Source of the DNA: Paraphoma chrysanthemicola
Taxonomy: Eukaryota; Ascomycota; Dothideomycetes; Pleosporales; Phaeosphaeriaceae
Assembly (NCBI GenBank): GCA_020744225.1
Contig: JAGMWG010000001.1
Coordinates: 682,001-746,000, forward strand
Length of the DNA: 64,000 nucleotides
Reading direction: 5' to 3'
Shown: positions 11,080 to 22,400 of the stretch, piece after piece
Position numbering within the stretch: position 1 is the stretch's first letter
Layout: each line of letters opens with the position of its first letter
Position numbers and translations under genes: made by a program
The notes under the pieces: model-generated
The model's input: only the letters and a program-made list of their open reading frames with translations
Databases searched by the model: none
What the model was told of the DNA's origin: nothing

Positions 11080-11643
11080 ATAGCGCTCTTATGCTTGGTA
11101 TCATCACTATGGCCGTATGGTATGCCTACAAGCGTCGAGGAACATGAGGTCTTCGCCCAACCAGCATACATATCGCGCGATTGATCATCGGTTTGTGGCG
11201 GTCTCAGCCTTGTGGCATAAAAAGATAAACTTTGGTTAGGTAAGGCTGAGACACTGCTACATGACTGGATACAAGGGCAGGAGAATATAAGAAGAGAAGC
11301 CCGCGACTTATCCGACTTACATTATCGAAATCTAAAGCGTGAAGCTGCGCGAACTCGCGAGGCTGACTAAATGTAATAGGTCCAAGGAAATATGCGGGGT
11401 TGCGTCTCTTACAAGCTAGAACATGCCACCTGTTGGGTCGATGCATTATAACCGCTGCCAATAAAACATTGCGCATGGGCATCAATACCAGTGAGCGTGG
11501 GCTAGCTTCCAAGCTTTTCAGCAATAGCGATCTTCGAAGCAAATTTAATTCCCGTGTCAACGGGTTTAGTGGTACCACCTACCTAAGCCGCTTACAGCTC
11601 ACCGGAAAACTGTCAGCTTTCAGCCTAGATTTGAGATATAGCC
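11080..11643. other. Intergenic, no supported gene
   Basis: Contains a possible missing first exon of the GNAT gene (minus strand) and the promoter of the second HET gene. Open frames here on both strands show no recognisable motif. Confidence 0.4.
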
Positions 11644-11748
11644 ATGAGATGCACTCGTCTGCTTCTCATGCAAGCAAATGTGCACATTTGCACTTATCGA
11701 TCGGCCGTCGGCCTTACCACATATCTCGCTTTCAACATCTTGTCTAAA

Positions 11749-13509
11749 ATGCCCAATCCGTTCGTACACCAGCCTCTCGCAAGGCCAAGCCACGACATCC
11801 GGCTTCTTCAAATTCTTCCAGGGCGGCGAAGCGATCCCATCTATTGCACTAGTAGCGTTGCTCAACGCAGGTCTAACCCAAGTTATTGCGCAGTGTCGTA
11901 TACTTGGGGTAACGCAAATGAAATCGAAACCATATTCGTTGATGGTCATCTGTTGACTGTTCGCCACAATTGCTTCTTCGCCCTGTGGCAGTTGCGCTTC
12001 CATAAAATCGACTTAGCGGTCTGGATCGACTCTGTATGTATCGATCAAGAGAATAATGAAGAGAAGAGCTGTCAAGTACGACTGATGGGCTCGATATATG
12101 CGCGTGCAGAGATCACTATGGCGTGTCTAGGTGCGAGCTCCCAGATCAGGGATGTGGTTGACGATATTGAATTATTCAACATCGACGACATCGTAGATTC
12201 ACATCTGCATCGAGCATGGCAAAATCTATCAACTCTAGCGAACGATCCATATTTTTCTCGGCTCTGGATCGTTCAAGAACTGTATCATTCGAAGAAGATT
12301 GCTCTGCTTTGCGGTGAAGAGATTCTGGTATGGCAAGATCTCCAGACCCACTTTTTGCAAATAGTCCCCTTTGCCTCCCAGATCATCTCCAACGAATCAC
12401 ACTCGGATGCGTCGCAAGATCTCAATACCACGATTCTAGCGCGCTTCATACATTTCCGAAGATTTAGACTTGCTCAACTTGATCTAAAAGTAGAATGGAC
12501 CGATGAAATCACTGGACATGGATTTACTGGCGTACTACTGAGCTTCGGCGAAGGTCTTTGCGCAGATCCAAGAGACAAGATATACGGCCTTCTCTCACTG
12601 GCACAAGACAGCCGATGGTTGGTCCACTTTCCCATCGATTATAATCGTCCATTGATCGACGTGCTAAGAGATGTGGTGTGTCGTGTGGGACGTGAAAGTT
12701 TGACCGAGAACACATCGAGGCTTATTGCAAACATGTTAAGATGGTTCAATATAACAGCGGATAGCGTCGCTGGCCAAACAGTCCTACGTTCGACACAACA
12801 GCGCACACTGGAACAGTGGGGCGACTTTTCACACAATGAGATCTCATTTGAGTCTGTTCGGGCCTGGCAAGTTGTCAATCCCCCGATGCAGAAGGCTGAA
12901 ATCTGCAATACTGATTTCGTGCCTCATACCAAAAATCTCCTCATGTACTTCAATGGCTTCTCAGTCCAACGAGAAAGTAGCTTCGCCCGCCTAAAATGGC
13001 GCCAAGTGTGCTTGGCGCGTGGACTGTTGATCAAATCCTCGTCGGAGAACTGCTGGATTGCTGGGCCTGACACCCGACCGGGTGATTTCCTCGTGGAATT
13101 TCACGCCATGCGGGATGAAGCAGACGAGTACAGTACTGTGGTAGTGTGTCGGCCTCCGGACCGGAAAGTGAACCGGATGGAGATCGTGAATCAAGCTACT
13201 CTTTTGGTGAGCCTGGAAGATTATGATAGAGCCTTTCATACAGAGTTTCATCGGAAATATCCATCAGAAAATCTATCCGAGCCGGAGACACGATACCTTA
13301 TCTCCAGAACGCTGTTCGCATGGCCATCCGAAGATCGATTTGAAGTCAACTTGAAGCCATTTGACCTTATTAATTCGGTAATGACCCGAGGTGATGTGCT
13401 GACACGACTTCAATTTCCCATTCTCTCCGAAACGTCCGGTTGCCACGTTGACAGGATCGACGTGGATAAGGCTGAGCTGCAAAGCCGCACGTACACGATT
13501 ACGATGTAG
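11749..13509 (+). CDS. HET-domain protein, copy 2
   Basis: A single uninterrupted frame. The frame opens at 11644, but the ATG at 11749 (M-P-N-P-F-V-H-Q) fits the family start better and gives 586 residues. HET blocks are A-V-S-Y-T-W-G-N, D-L-A-V-W-I-D-S-V-C-I-D-Q-E-N and Y-A-R-A-E-I-T-M-A-C-L-G, followed by F-S-R-L-W-I-V-Q-E-L, the usual end of the domain. Later segments (D-P-R-D-K-I-Y-G-L-L-S-L-A) are also typical of this HET subclass. It differs strongly from the HET gene at 8.2 kb, so the pair is not a recent tandem duplicate. Presumed cytosolic; function by family only. Confidence 0.92.
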   Translation: MPNPFVHQPLARPSHDIRLLQILPGRRSDPIYCTSSVAQRRSNPSYCAVSYTWGNANEIETIFVDGHLLTVRHNCFFALWQLRFHKIDLAVWIDSVCIDQENNEEKSCQVRLMGSIYARAEITMACLGASSQIRDVVDDIELFNIDDIVDSHLHRAWQNLSTLANDPYFSRLWIVQELYHSKKIALLCGEEILVWQDLQTHFLQIVPFASQIISNESHSDASQDLNTTILARFIHFRRFRLAQLDLKVEWTDEITGHGFTGVLLSFGEGLCADPRDKIYGLLSLAQDSRWLVHFPIDYNRPLIDVLRDVVCRVGRESLTENTSRLIANMLRWFNITADSVAGQTVLRSTQQRTLEQWGDFSHNEISFESVRAWQVVNPPMQKAEICNTDFVPHTKNLLMYFNGFSVQRESSFARLKWRQVCLARGLLIKSSSENCWIAGPDTRPGDFLVEFHAMRDEADEYSTVVVCRPPDRKVNRMEIVNQATLLVSLEDYDRAFHTEFHRKYPSENLSEPETRYLISRTLFAWPSEDRFEVNLKPFDLINSVMTRGDVLTRLQFPILSETSGCHVDRIDVDKAELQSRTYTITM

Positions 13510-14258
13510 GAAGTTCTAGAGACAGAGAAAGGGAGATCGGGAGGAATGTTCAGGGATAACGATCGCATGTTCTTGGGCATCTAGTGTTCCTTAGCTCAAA
13601 ATCAGCGTCCAACTTGACTGCTTTATGTATATGTTGAGTCTACAGACTTGAACAGAGCTCGCGTGTAACAACACCACGAACAGCCTATGTAGCCCAAATT
13701 CTAAGGCGCGTAGACACACGATCGAACGATCAATCAAGTCATCATACACAACTGAGATCCCTTCTATTCGATAGTTCTGATCTGACGCGGGCAGTACTCA
13801 GTAAGATAGACGCCCATTTTCCGATGGGCGGCAACACGAGGCAGGTGTGCCTGAGACAACTATTCAGGTCACAGACAAGCGTACCAAGCAGGCAGTTTTA
13901 CCTGACAGAACGTAGTTCGAGGAGCTATGCAGCAGATCTTCGATTAGGTGGGTTTTAGCAGTGGAAGACCTGTGCCTCGTTTCGAGATTTGTTCAGGGAG
14001 ACTTAATATGGGAGTCATAGGGGGCCTTACGGGGGCGTTTCCGTTCCGGGTTGGGCGCTGATGAATTGGATCATAGGACTCTAATAGGATTCACAGAGCA
14101 CTTACAGAGCAGACGGAGAGCACTCATCACGCACGGAAGCCAAAATTTCCCTATGCGTCGACCACGACGGTCATTTTTTTCATAGTTTTATCATCGATCA
14201 ACACCCGTCTACTACTGTCACAACGTCCACTCCACTATATCTTCCGTCCTTCTCGCTT
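13510..14258. other. Intergenic between convergent genes, nothing seen
   Basis: About 750 bp between the 3' ends of the HET gene and the cutinase. There is no open frame of note and no repeat that I can recognise. It is unusually long for a convergent spacer in this window, where others are 70-150 bp. Confidence 0.5.
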
Positions 14259-15285
14259 TTAAACGTAGACATACTCTATCTTCATGCGGGGAACGCACGT
14301 GTCGTCGTATTTCTGGGGAACAGCGAAGGGAGCAACGTGAACCGGAGAAGTAGGGTAAGCGGGAAGAGCGGCGACACTGGAGGGAACAGGAGCGCTTGAC
14401 GATGCAGCAGCGCTTGACGACGCAGCAGCGCTAGCCGCAGCAACGCCAACAGACGAGGCGACGACAGTGGAAGAAGCGCTGGGTGTAGGGGTGGGAACGG
14501 CGCATAGAGGGGCGGCGTCGTTGAGCTTTCCAACGGCCCAGGTCGAGGCGTCGTCGGTGTACAGCTCGAAGTAACTCAAGTGCTTTTCGACATCGTCGCC
14601 GTTGGCGCAGATTGGGTCTCCCTTAGCGCAGTAAGAGCGCAGGACGGGTGCGTAGCGGTTCAGGCGCGCGAGGGAGTCGGCGCTGCGACCGTCCTTCTGT
14701 AGATCGGCGCCATCGAGGACGTTGTAAGGCTCGTTGGCCACGTGCATGACATCACCCCAGAGGAGAGCAGCGGCAACTAGATTACCACATTAGCATACTC
14801 CGCCTTTCGAGCAGGTCATGTCAAGAATACTTACTAGCATTACCAGGAGCTGAGGTGTTGTCCAGACCGGTGGTGATCTGGGAACATCCACCAGGTCCAG
14901 CAAGGATATCTCCGGCAATCCAGGCGCCCTGAGAGAAGCCGTTGAGGATGATGTGCGTGCAAGGGCACTTCTTGTTGAAAGCAGTGATCTGGGATTGACC
15001 GTTGCGGACTCCCGTAGCAATCTGAGTGCAGAAATCGCCGTTCATCATGGTCTCGAACACAATCTCAATATAGTCGCAAGTCTTGCCCTCAGCCCTTAAC
15101 TTGCTGCACGTAGCGTCGACAAAGGGGAACGTACGCCAGTCGTGGTACGGCGCATTGTTACCGCGGGCCATGAAGATCACGGCATCGGCGCAGGGAGCGT
15201 CGAGCTTGGGGGCAGTGTTGTCTTGAGCGACAGCGATGGCGGCGATAGCGCTGAGCGCGAGAGCGTTGCGGATGATGAAAGACAT
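14259..15285 (-). CDS. Secreted cutinase-family esterase (CE5)
   Basis: Two exons, 15285-14835 and 14776-14259, splice in frame to 322 residues. A signal peptide (M-S-F-I-I-R-N-A-L-A-L-S-A-I-A-A-I-A-V-A) precedes the cutinase fold: P-C-A-D-A-V-I-F-M-A-R-G, G-x-S-x-G as G-F-S-Q-G with the nucleophile near Ser118, the acid in C-A-K-G-D-P-I-C, and the histidine in E-K-H-L-S-Y. Paired cysteines fit the family disulfides. A C-terminal Ser/Ala-rich low-complexity stretch of about 50 residues and a further tail are additions to the normal 200-residue enzyme. It hydrolyses cutin or other esters outside the cell. Whether it prefers cutin or acetyl-xylan cannot be told from sequence alone. Confidence 0.93.
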
Positions 15286-16931
15286 TATTAAGGATTAATG
15301 AATGTGGTATTAGTTGGTCGTCAAAAAGCGAGTGTACTGGTTAGAATGCGAGGTTGGAAGACCTGTGAGAAGAAAGAAAGCCCTCTTGGCTTCGGCGAAA
15401 CAGTCTTTAATAGGAGCCCTATACGAGCCGTGCCTGACTACCCGCCCCCATCCGGACTGACCTGAGGTCATAGATTAGGAGTTGGATCCCTTTGTGGGTG
15501 AGCTAACTATCTTGAGTCGTGTACTAGCCGGAGCGTGGCGCGTGCGGGCAAACGTCCTATTAGGTACCTATTGAGGCTAATGATCAGGTTTTGGAGGATG
15601 GCCCAGGAGCCAGATGTCTCATTGATGGATACCGTCAAACTTTGCCACCTTTGCGGAATGGGTCAACAAGACAGCGATAGTGGCTGGTTTCCCCAGCCGG
15701 GAATGACGCTTCGACGCAGAGATCATCTAGGACGTCGCTGGTGAGGTTCGCGTCGAAGATTATTTTTAGCTCAGGGGGTTAAGCATCGACCAAGAAAAAT
15801 GCTAGCGCGCGTGTCAATGCTATTCCCTGTCTGACGGCTGAGCTTGTCTGAGATAAGACTTCGTGCACGTACCTTCGGCCGACCCGAAATGTCTTAGCTC
15901 TCACCGCCGTACACCCTTCCTTTGTTAATGTAACGTGGGAAGCCTGCCACCATGCTCGCACGGCAACCACACGTTTTGCTCGTGGCACACGCTCAGCAGC
16001 TATTGCCGCAATGCTTCAAGGGCTGCCGTGCCTCATGCCAGGCATACACTACGTGAACAGTCTGGCAAACAAAGCCATGAATATTGAGATCCTGGAACAT
16101 GCGGAGTTAATAAGGACTGGGTGGGTTGAGATGGCGAGCGTGAGGAGATATCAGCAGAGCCAGACATTTCTTTACTGAGGATGCTGGGGAGCTGAGTGGA
16201 GCATGGATGCCACGGTCGTGCATTATGTATTTGCTGTTATCTAGAGTAGAAAGGCTGGTGGGTTAGCTTGGATCGGGGAAATCCAAATTGAGTTCTGACT
16301 TTCTCATATATAAACAGAGTTTTCGTAAAGGTGGCACAGTTGGTGGCAGGTGAGTTGGACCTCGGCATGAAAACTGGTTGCTGTTTTCAGAAAACAAATG
16401 TACCAAATGAACCACAAGCAGCATGTCGCAATCTGACGGATAAGGCAAGTGAACTTGTTTTCCTTAATTGTATGGTTGCATGTGAAAGAAATTCTTCAAT
16501 TGCAGCAATATGCTAGCCTCAAGTGTGGCCCCGCTTATATAGCTGCGCTAGTGCCCCTACCCTCTAAGATCAGATTTTCCCAAGCTTTGAAACTTTTCAA
16601 ATCTGTTGATATGTATGATACCCTTGCCTAATATTCACTTACTCCTGAAAATTCTATCGAATGGCACATAATATTGTAGCATTCAACACACAGCTGTTGT
16701 GAGACTTTTCGAGTTAGTGTTGGGAATTTTTGTGGTCCTAAACGAATTGCCATTCAAAGTATCTATGGAAAAGAGAAGATAAAACACAGGAGGAGAAGAT
16801 ATTCAATGACGTCGAACGAAAGCAAATCTGCGAATCAAAACATTCCAGACTTCGGGTCAACAGGTACATGCTCAAAGGATAACGGCTCCGGAAGTTCCAC
16901 GGCTGTTACTGGAGCATCATTACTCGTTTCC
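15286..16931. other. Long intergenic region, no supported gene
   Basis: 1.6 kb upstream of the cutinase and downstream of the small secreted protein gene. Short open frames exist but none has recognisable sequence or good splicing. I looked for terminal repeats or transposase-like sequence and saw none. Confidence 0.45.
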
Positions 16932-17727
16932 CTAGACGGGAGTAACGGGCTGGCCAACCTGCGTAGTGGGAATGAATCCAATTGTTCCTCCAGTGTTTCC
17001 AAGACCCAACTTCACTCCTGGAGCAGCACTGGGGCAGATTGGGAGCGTTAGGGCAGCCGCACAAGAGTTAGGGAACTGTGGAGTTCCACAAGACTGCAAG
17101 CAAGTTTGGAAGGTAGTGCTCTACATGTCCTATCAGTAAATGTCTCTTATGCAAGAATTGCTCTGGGGGTCTTACGCCTTTACTGTTCGAACCGCTCGTA
17201 TTCTCAATGGATGGGGCAGTGAACGCGAAGTTTTGCCAGGGCAATCCATCGCCGCAGCCACGATCAGTCTTCCTTCTGACCTGCCCAGTGACAGTGACAA
17301 CCTTGGCATAAGCAACAACACCACATTCCATTCCACCCGCAGGGCAGAGCTGGGTGTCCCCGAAAGATGTTTCGTCGGAGGAACTCCAAGCGTGTGCGTA
17401 AGCGACGCTTGCGCCCAGTTCGAATAACTCGGCGATAGTGAAGCTAGCACTGACCGATACTTCCACGCTGTTTTCGATTCCCTCCGTATGTGCGATGCCT
17501 TGGGACAATTCGCAGTTATCCTCAAGGTTAGAAACGCAGAAGATTGGGCTGCCCATGACGGGGTCCTTTGTAAAGGCGGCAGAGGACTGCCAGTTTTGGA
17601 ACTCGTTCTCTGCAAACTCAGGAGGGGTGCAACCGAGTCCGTTGGCACGGCGTTGAGGAAGCACAGCTGCGTCTGCAGCGGCGAGCATAAGGATGGTGGT
17701 AACGGAGATGCTTTTGAAGAAAGACAT
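16932..17727 (-). CDS. Small secreted cysteine-rich protein, 237 aa
   Basis: Two exons, 17727-17176 and 17093-16932, joined in phase 0 by an 82-nt intron (GTAAGA...GCAG). Signal peptide M-S-F-F-K-S-I-S-V-T-T-I-L-M-L-A-A-A-D-A is followed by V-L-P-Q-R-R, a plausible KEX2 processing site. The mature part has nine cysteines, a central beta-rich repeat-like stretch (V-E-V-S-V-S-A-S-F-T-I) and C-P-A-G-G-M-E-C. The C-terminal exon adds three cysteines and a Gly/Thr-rich tail. I do not recognise a named family with certainty. Secreted, cysteine-containing proteins of this size are common effector candidates in plant-associated fungi, but nothing here proves that role. Confidence 0.8.
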
Positions 17728-17767
17728 GATCTTATGTAAGACAGGTTCCGAAAGAATGAACGAAGAA

Positions 17768-17857
17768 GAATATGAATGAAGGAGTTGCTTGAGAGTAAGG
17801 ACGACGAAGGAAGAATGTGAATGAAGAAATTGCTTGAGAGTAAGGAAGACGAAGGAA
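17768..17857. repeat. Two tandem 45-bp units in the upstream region of the secreted protein gene
   Basis: Two adjacent 45-bp copies, 17768-17812 and 17813-17857, both containing gaatgaag and ttgcttgagagtaagga, differ at a handful of positions. They begin about 40 bp upstream of the minus-strand start codon at 17727, so they lie in the promoter or 5' leader. Confidence 0.85.
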
Positions 17858-19409
17858 CTGAAGGCTGATCTGGCTTTCTGTAGCAGTAGTTGACTGCAAT
17901 CTTATACTATTTCGTCGCCTTCATGTTCTGCATTTCGAGTAGACTCTCTTGTCCCAAAGTGTCAAAACATGCGATCTCGAAATACTCAAAACGATGCAGG
18001 CCTGGAGAGCACCTGGCTAAGCGCCTTATCCCCATGTATCAACCGGCCCCATTACGCTGGCTCCATTTACGACGGAACTTCAATTCGCTCATTACCTTGT
18101 ATGCTTAATGGTCCCTAGCAGAAATTCCGAAACTATTCTTTAGCCAAGGAAGTAAGCTCTGAATCGAGCATCAATCGTGTGCTGAGCGGCCCCATCTCGA
18201 GACAGGGGGATTCGGGTATAGTGCGGCTCAGGTGCAGGGCTGTGCTGGTTTTGCACTAAGTGAGCCCAGAATACCTAAATACCCGGTGCCGAGCGCTTCC
18301 ATACGCCGGTCTTGTTGCGCAGGTACCGAGGCCGCGGGCAACGCTCAGGAAAAACACCAAAATACTTGCATTATTATACCATCACACAGTTTGAGTGTAT
18401 GGCAATTTCCGCGCCTACCGATCTCTGCTCGTGGGCGCTCACAACAAAATTTTATCGCCATAAGCCGGATTTGCAACTGTTCACATCTTCGCTAAGCTCA
18501 CTGTCATAACTCGCAACCTTCTTCCAATCGTCAGATGCGAAATGCGACATGTCAGGGTAAGCCAATTCGAAGAACAGCAAACTATAACAAATTATTTCCT
18601 CTCAAGCTCGTACGATGTGAAGCTCAATGGGAGAAGTAGTTGACCTTTTCCTGAGTCAATGGCTCGGGCGGCGCAACGGTCTCAGCTCGTTCTAAGACTG
18701 TCATGGATATGCGCAAATGCCAGTCCTTGCTGGGTCTTAATGATTCTTGCGTGCTATTGCTTGAGGACTCGTGCAGGCACAGATGATCGATGGAAAGGCG
18801 GTAGCAGAAGGTGATGCAAGTAGCAGGTGGTGATCTAGGGGTGCAGCGGGCAATAGCCACAGCAGAAGGCGGCCATACTCATACAACACAGCTCTTAGAG
18901 CATCGAGATATATTGGACGTTGTTGCAGATGCTCGGAATCTGTGTTCAGGTACTAGAAGCGTCCGTGCGCCCGCTGATCCCTGCCGTTTCCCTGGCAGTT
19001 ACAGGCCCGTGAGGCCCAAGCTCCATGTGCAACACTCATCATCTTTGGCCCAACCACCCGATTTTTGAACCACCCTTACAACTCAAGTAGGCCTCAAAGA
19101 AAGGTACACGTTGATAAACGTCATTTTGAAGACGTTGTTGCTGCGAAGTAGAGGTCGCAAACCAAAAAATCTGCTGGAATCGAGAAGGGGCATTGGGCAT
19201 TCGGCTAAGCTCAACGCCCTACGAGAGTACACTTTCGTGTATGACAGGATTGCGGCTGCAATCGCACCCAATCACGTGTGCAGCTTTAGCGCTGATAGCG
19301 CACATCATGTCGCGACACACATGGAAACGTAGATGCATCTCGTTCCTCAGCCTCCTCGGGTCTCAACGCTCTTTCCGCCCATTGATCCACGGATTCACAA
19401 TACACTAAG
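17858..19409. other. Intergenic, promoter of secreted protein and CorA-like genes
   Basis: 1.55 kb between two divergent genes. Several short frames are open, none convincing. Confidence 0.45.
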
Positions 19410-22400
19410 ATGTCGGTGCGGACCTCAAGAGCCTCAAAGTCCGACAAAAACATATTGAAGATCGATTTGACAGGGCATGCCCCTCCTCTACATCTGCTGA
19501 AGCGAAGAACCGATCTAAACCCTCAGCCTGGTCGTCACTCCGCGTCAGACAGTCATGATATCGCTGCGTATGTCAATCTAAGAGGCTCGGGCTCAAGCTC
19601 CAGCCTTCGCCTGTTCACTCGGAGCCCGGGACCAGAGGCCGTCCAAGGCCCAAGAGAACGATGGCAGTAAGGTGACATTGGACAATTTTGATAACGCATT
19701 TCTTACCAAGTGACCGTAGCCACCTAGCGACCGAAGCCATTTCCTTTCAAGACTTTAAGGTAAGCTTTTAGACTTCTTACAGCATGGAGTTTAACAAGTC
19801 TATACCAGTCGTTTGCTCAAGATGCGACACACGCATATCATGTCGACTGCATGCCTGTCGTGCTTCGTCTGCTAGATGAAGTTGCGGAGAAGCACGAGGT
19901 CATCTCGGCATATGGCAGTCACATCCGACCTGGGACTGTCATCAGATGCGACGGCACAGATTCAGGGCGTGATGAGATACCGGATGTCTCCGCCACCTTT
20001 ATCAGTTTTCCTTTCTTTGATGTCGGTGATGGTCGAGCGCCAGCCTCGTCCGACGACCAGTCTTTGCACATGGTCAGGGATCTCTTCCAACAATTCTATC
20101 CTCAAGAAGTAACGACCGACCGAGATGCTGCTCAGCAATTCCGTCAATTCCGAAGAACCAAGCCAGGGCAGTATCTCCGAGTTCCTCAACTGTGGGTGCT
20201 TCTTCTGAACTCCGCTACGATCATCAGTTGCGGGCCCCGATCTCTCCAATCTATGGGTCGAGACTTCCTGGAGATTATTCCCCAGAACGAGCTTCTTACA
20301 CAGACCCTCAAAATGGTACAGGTGACCGACTTTTACAACCGCGTAACTTGTTTGCGTGCGGACCAATGTAATTCGTTTCTGGCTCTCGAAACAAGTATAC
20401 GCGAAGAATGTCTCCCTGATAAAGACTCAAACATTGACCAGTGCAGTATCCACTGGGAGGATGAAGATGCAGAGATATCTCCCTCTGAATGGCCCATATT
20501 ACTCAAGAGTTCTGGGTCTACTATTGTCAACGTTCGGCTCCGTCATCGAGATCCTCCGGCATCCAGTGCACTACACAAGGATTCACATCACACATCTCAC
20601 CTTGATGTGTCCAGGATGATCGATTACACGGATCTTGGGTCCGATGACGGCTCGCAAAGAGGTGAGAGAATGGCTCTCGTCCGAACTAAGTAAGTTTTCA
20701 AGCAGAGACCAATGACTCAAGATACTATGAATAGTCTAATCATATTTGGTAGAAATGTTGCGTTTGTAAACACTACAAGCAAAGTGATAGGAGAAACCGA
20801 GGCAAAGAAGAGACTTTTTGAAGACCAAGGCTATGTCTACAGAGATGCAGAGCCGTCCAATGTTGATGGAGAGTCCGAAGCACCTCCAGACACACCACGA
20901 ATTTTCCGCCGTCCAACGTTAGCACAAGTTGAGGCAGCCTCAAGTCTTGAAAGTGACACTTCATCCGTCAGCTCGGACGATAGCTTGTCTACAGCGTCTC
21001 GGCGTCCATCGGACGCGGCCAAGCAGCCCAGGTCAAAGTCTGACGGCGCGTCTGACTGTGGAACCGACGAAGCTATGTCAATACTCCTCGAAAACCGGAT
21101 GCATCGCGCATACGTTGAATCGGAACCAGACTCAGAAAGTGAGGTTTCAGTACGCAATGCAGAGTTAGTTCCTAATGACGAACCGACACTCGGAGCCTCT
21201 CCTTCGAGAATAGCGGCGTCCAGCGAAGTATCGGGATCCGATGCTGGTCTGGGAGATCCCTGGCAAGCTCCCCACGAGAGCTCTCATAATATCAGAAAAA
21301 CAAAATCTGATGCGGACATAGGCGTACGGGTCGAGGGCGCCCAGACCTCCTCATCCGTGGACGAGTCAGCTTCACCATCTTCAGAAGCACGAACCGCTGC
21401 ACTTCCTAAGGGAAATTTACTGGGTGAGAACACCACGTCTGGTGCTCTCGAGGATAAATTTTCCACTGGGGTGTGGGATGGCATGACTGCCAAAGAACTT
21501 TACAAGGCAGCAAAAGCTGCTGGTACACGGCCCGACGGTGATGATCCTGAGAGTGGGTTACAAAAGCGCATTGATGGCGAGCTGCGCGCGAGACTCAAGA
21601 AGTTCGGCTGGCAAGACTATCAGATTGAACAAATACTAGACCCTCAAGGTACGAAGAAGCGAGCGGCGGAGAAAGCTGAGCAAGACAAGAAAGAGAAAGA
21701 ACTTGAAGATGCAATGCGCAAGCGTTTGGCTCAATTTGGTTTCCAAGAAAACCAGATCCAAGCCATGATAAATCCCGAGCAGCATGCGAAAGCCGAGGCA
21801 CAAGCAGCGCGTCAACCAACATACGCCAAGATTCACGGAAACTATCTGGATGTAGCGACCCTTCACTATTACGACATTCCGTACGAATATGATCTAGACG
21901 ATCCAGGCTACATCATTGTTCTGCGCGAAATGTCTCAGAGGGAGACAGACATTCTGTTTGAACACACACGTCGACTGCGTAGTTTGCATGAAGATAACAA
22001 TGATGGCGACACCGGCCCTGGCCAGGAAGACCTCATCCCGGATGTTTTCGCGACACGCAAAAGCAGATCAAAGAAAGGTCTTGATGTTGTTCAAGACAAT
22101 GTCTCATTGCAGACAGGATTTCTCAGGCCTGTTGGCGGCCGAAAAGCGGACCAAGCAATACCGACAAGCAATAACGATGATATCCGCGCTGAAGCGACGA
22201 AAGCAAAGCTTTTGCGAACGGTTCGATCGAAACGAAACGTCCAGCATGAAGAGGCACGAGAAGCCTCACCTGAGCGTACTACCACGACGTTAGACACGAA
22301 TTTACGAGTACCGCCTTTCTTTGCCTGGCCAGCCTTGGGTGATACTAGCAGTGGCGATAGAGAGGTTGCGGCTGCGATAGGGCCGTCTTCAAGCAATGAT

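Noticed and set aside
15286..16931. Possible transposon remnant in the gene-poor stretch
   Set aside because: I looked for terminal inverted or long direct repeats and transposase-like frames and saw none.
17172..17648. 158-codon frame antiparallel-phase to the secreted protein gene
   Set aside because: Out-of-phase shadow of the real exon; the spliced frame has signal peptide and cysteines.
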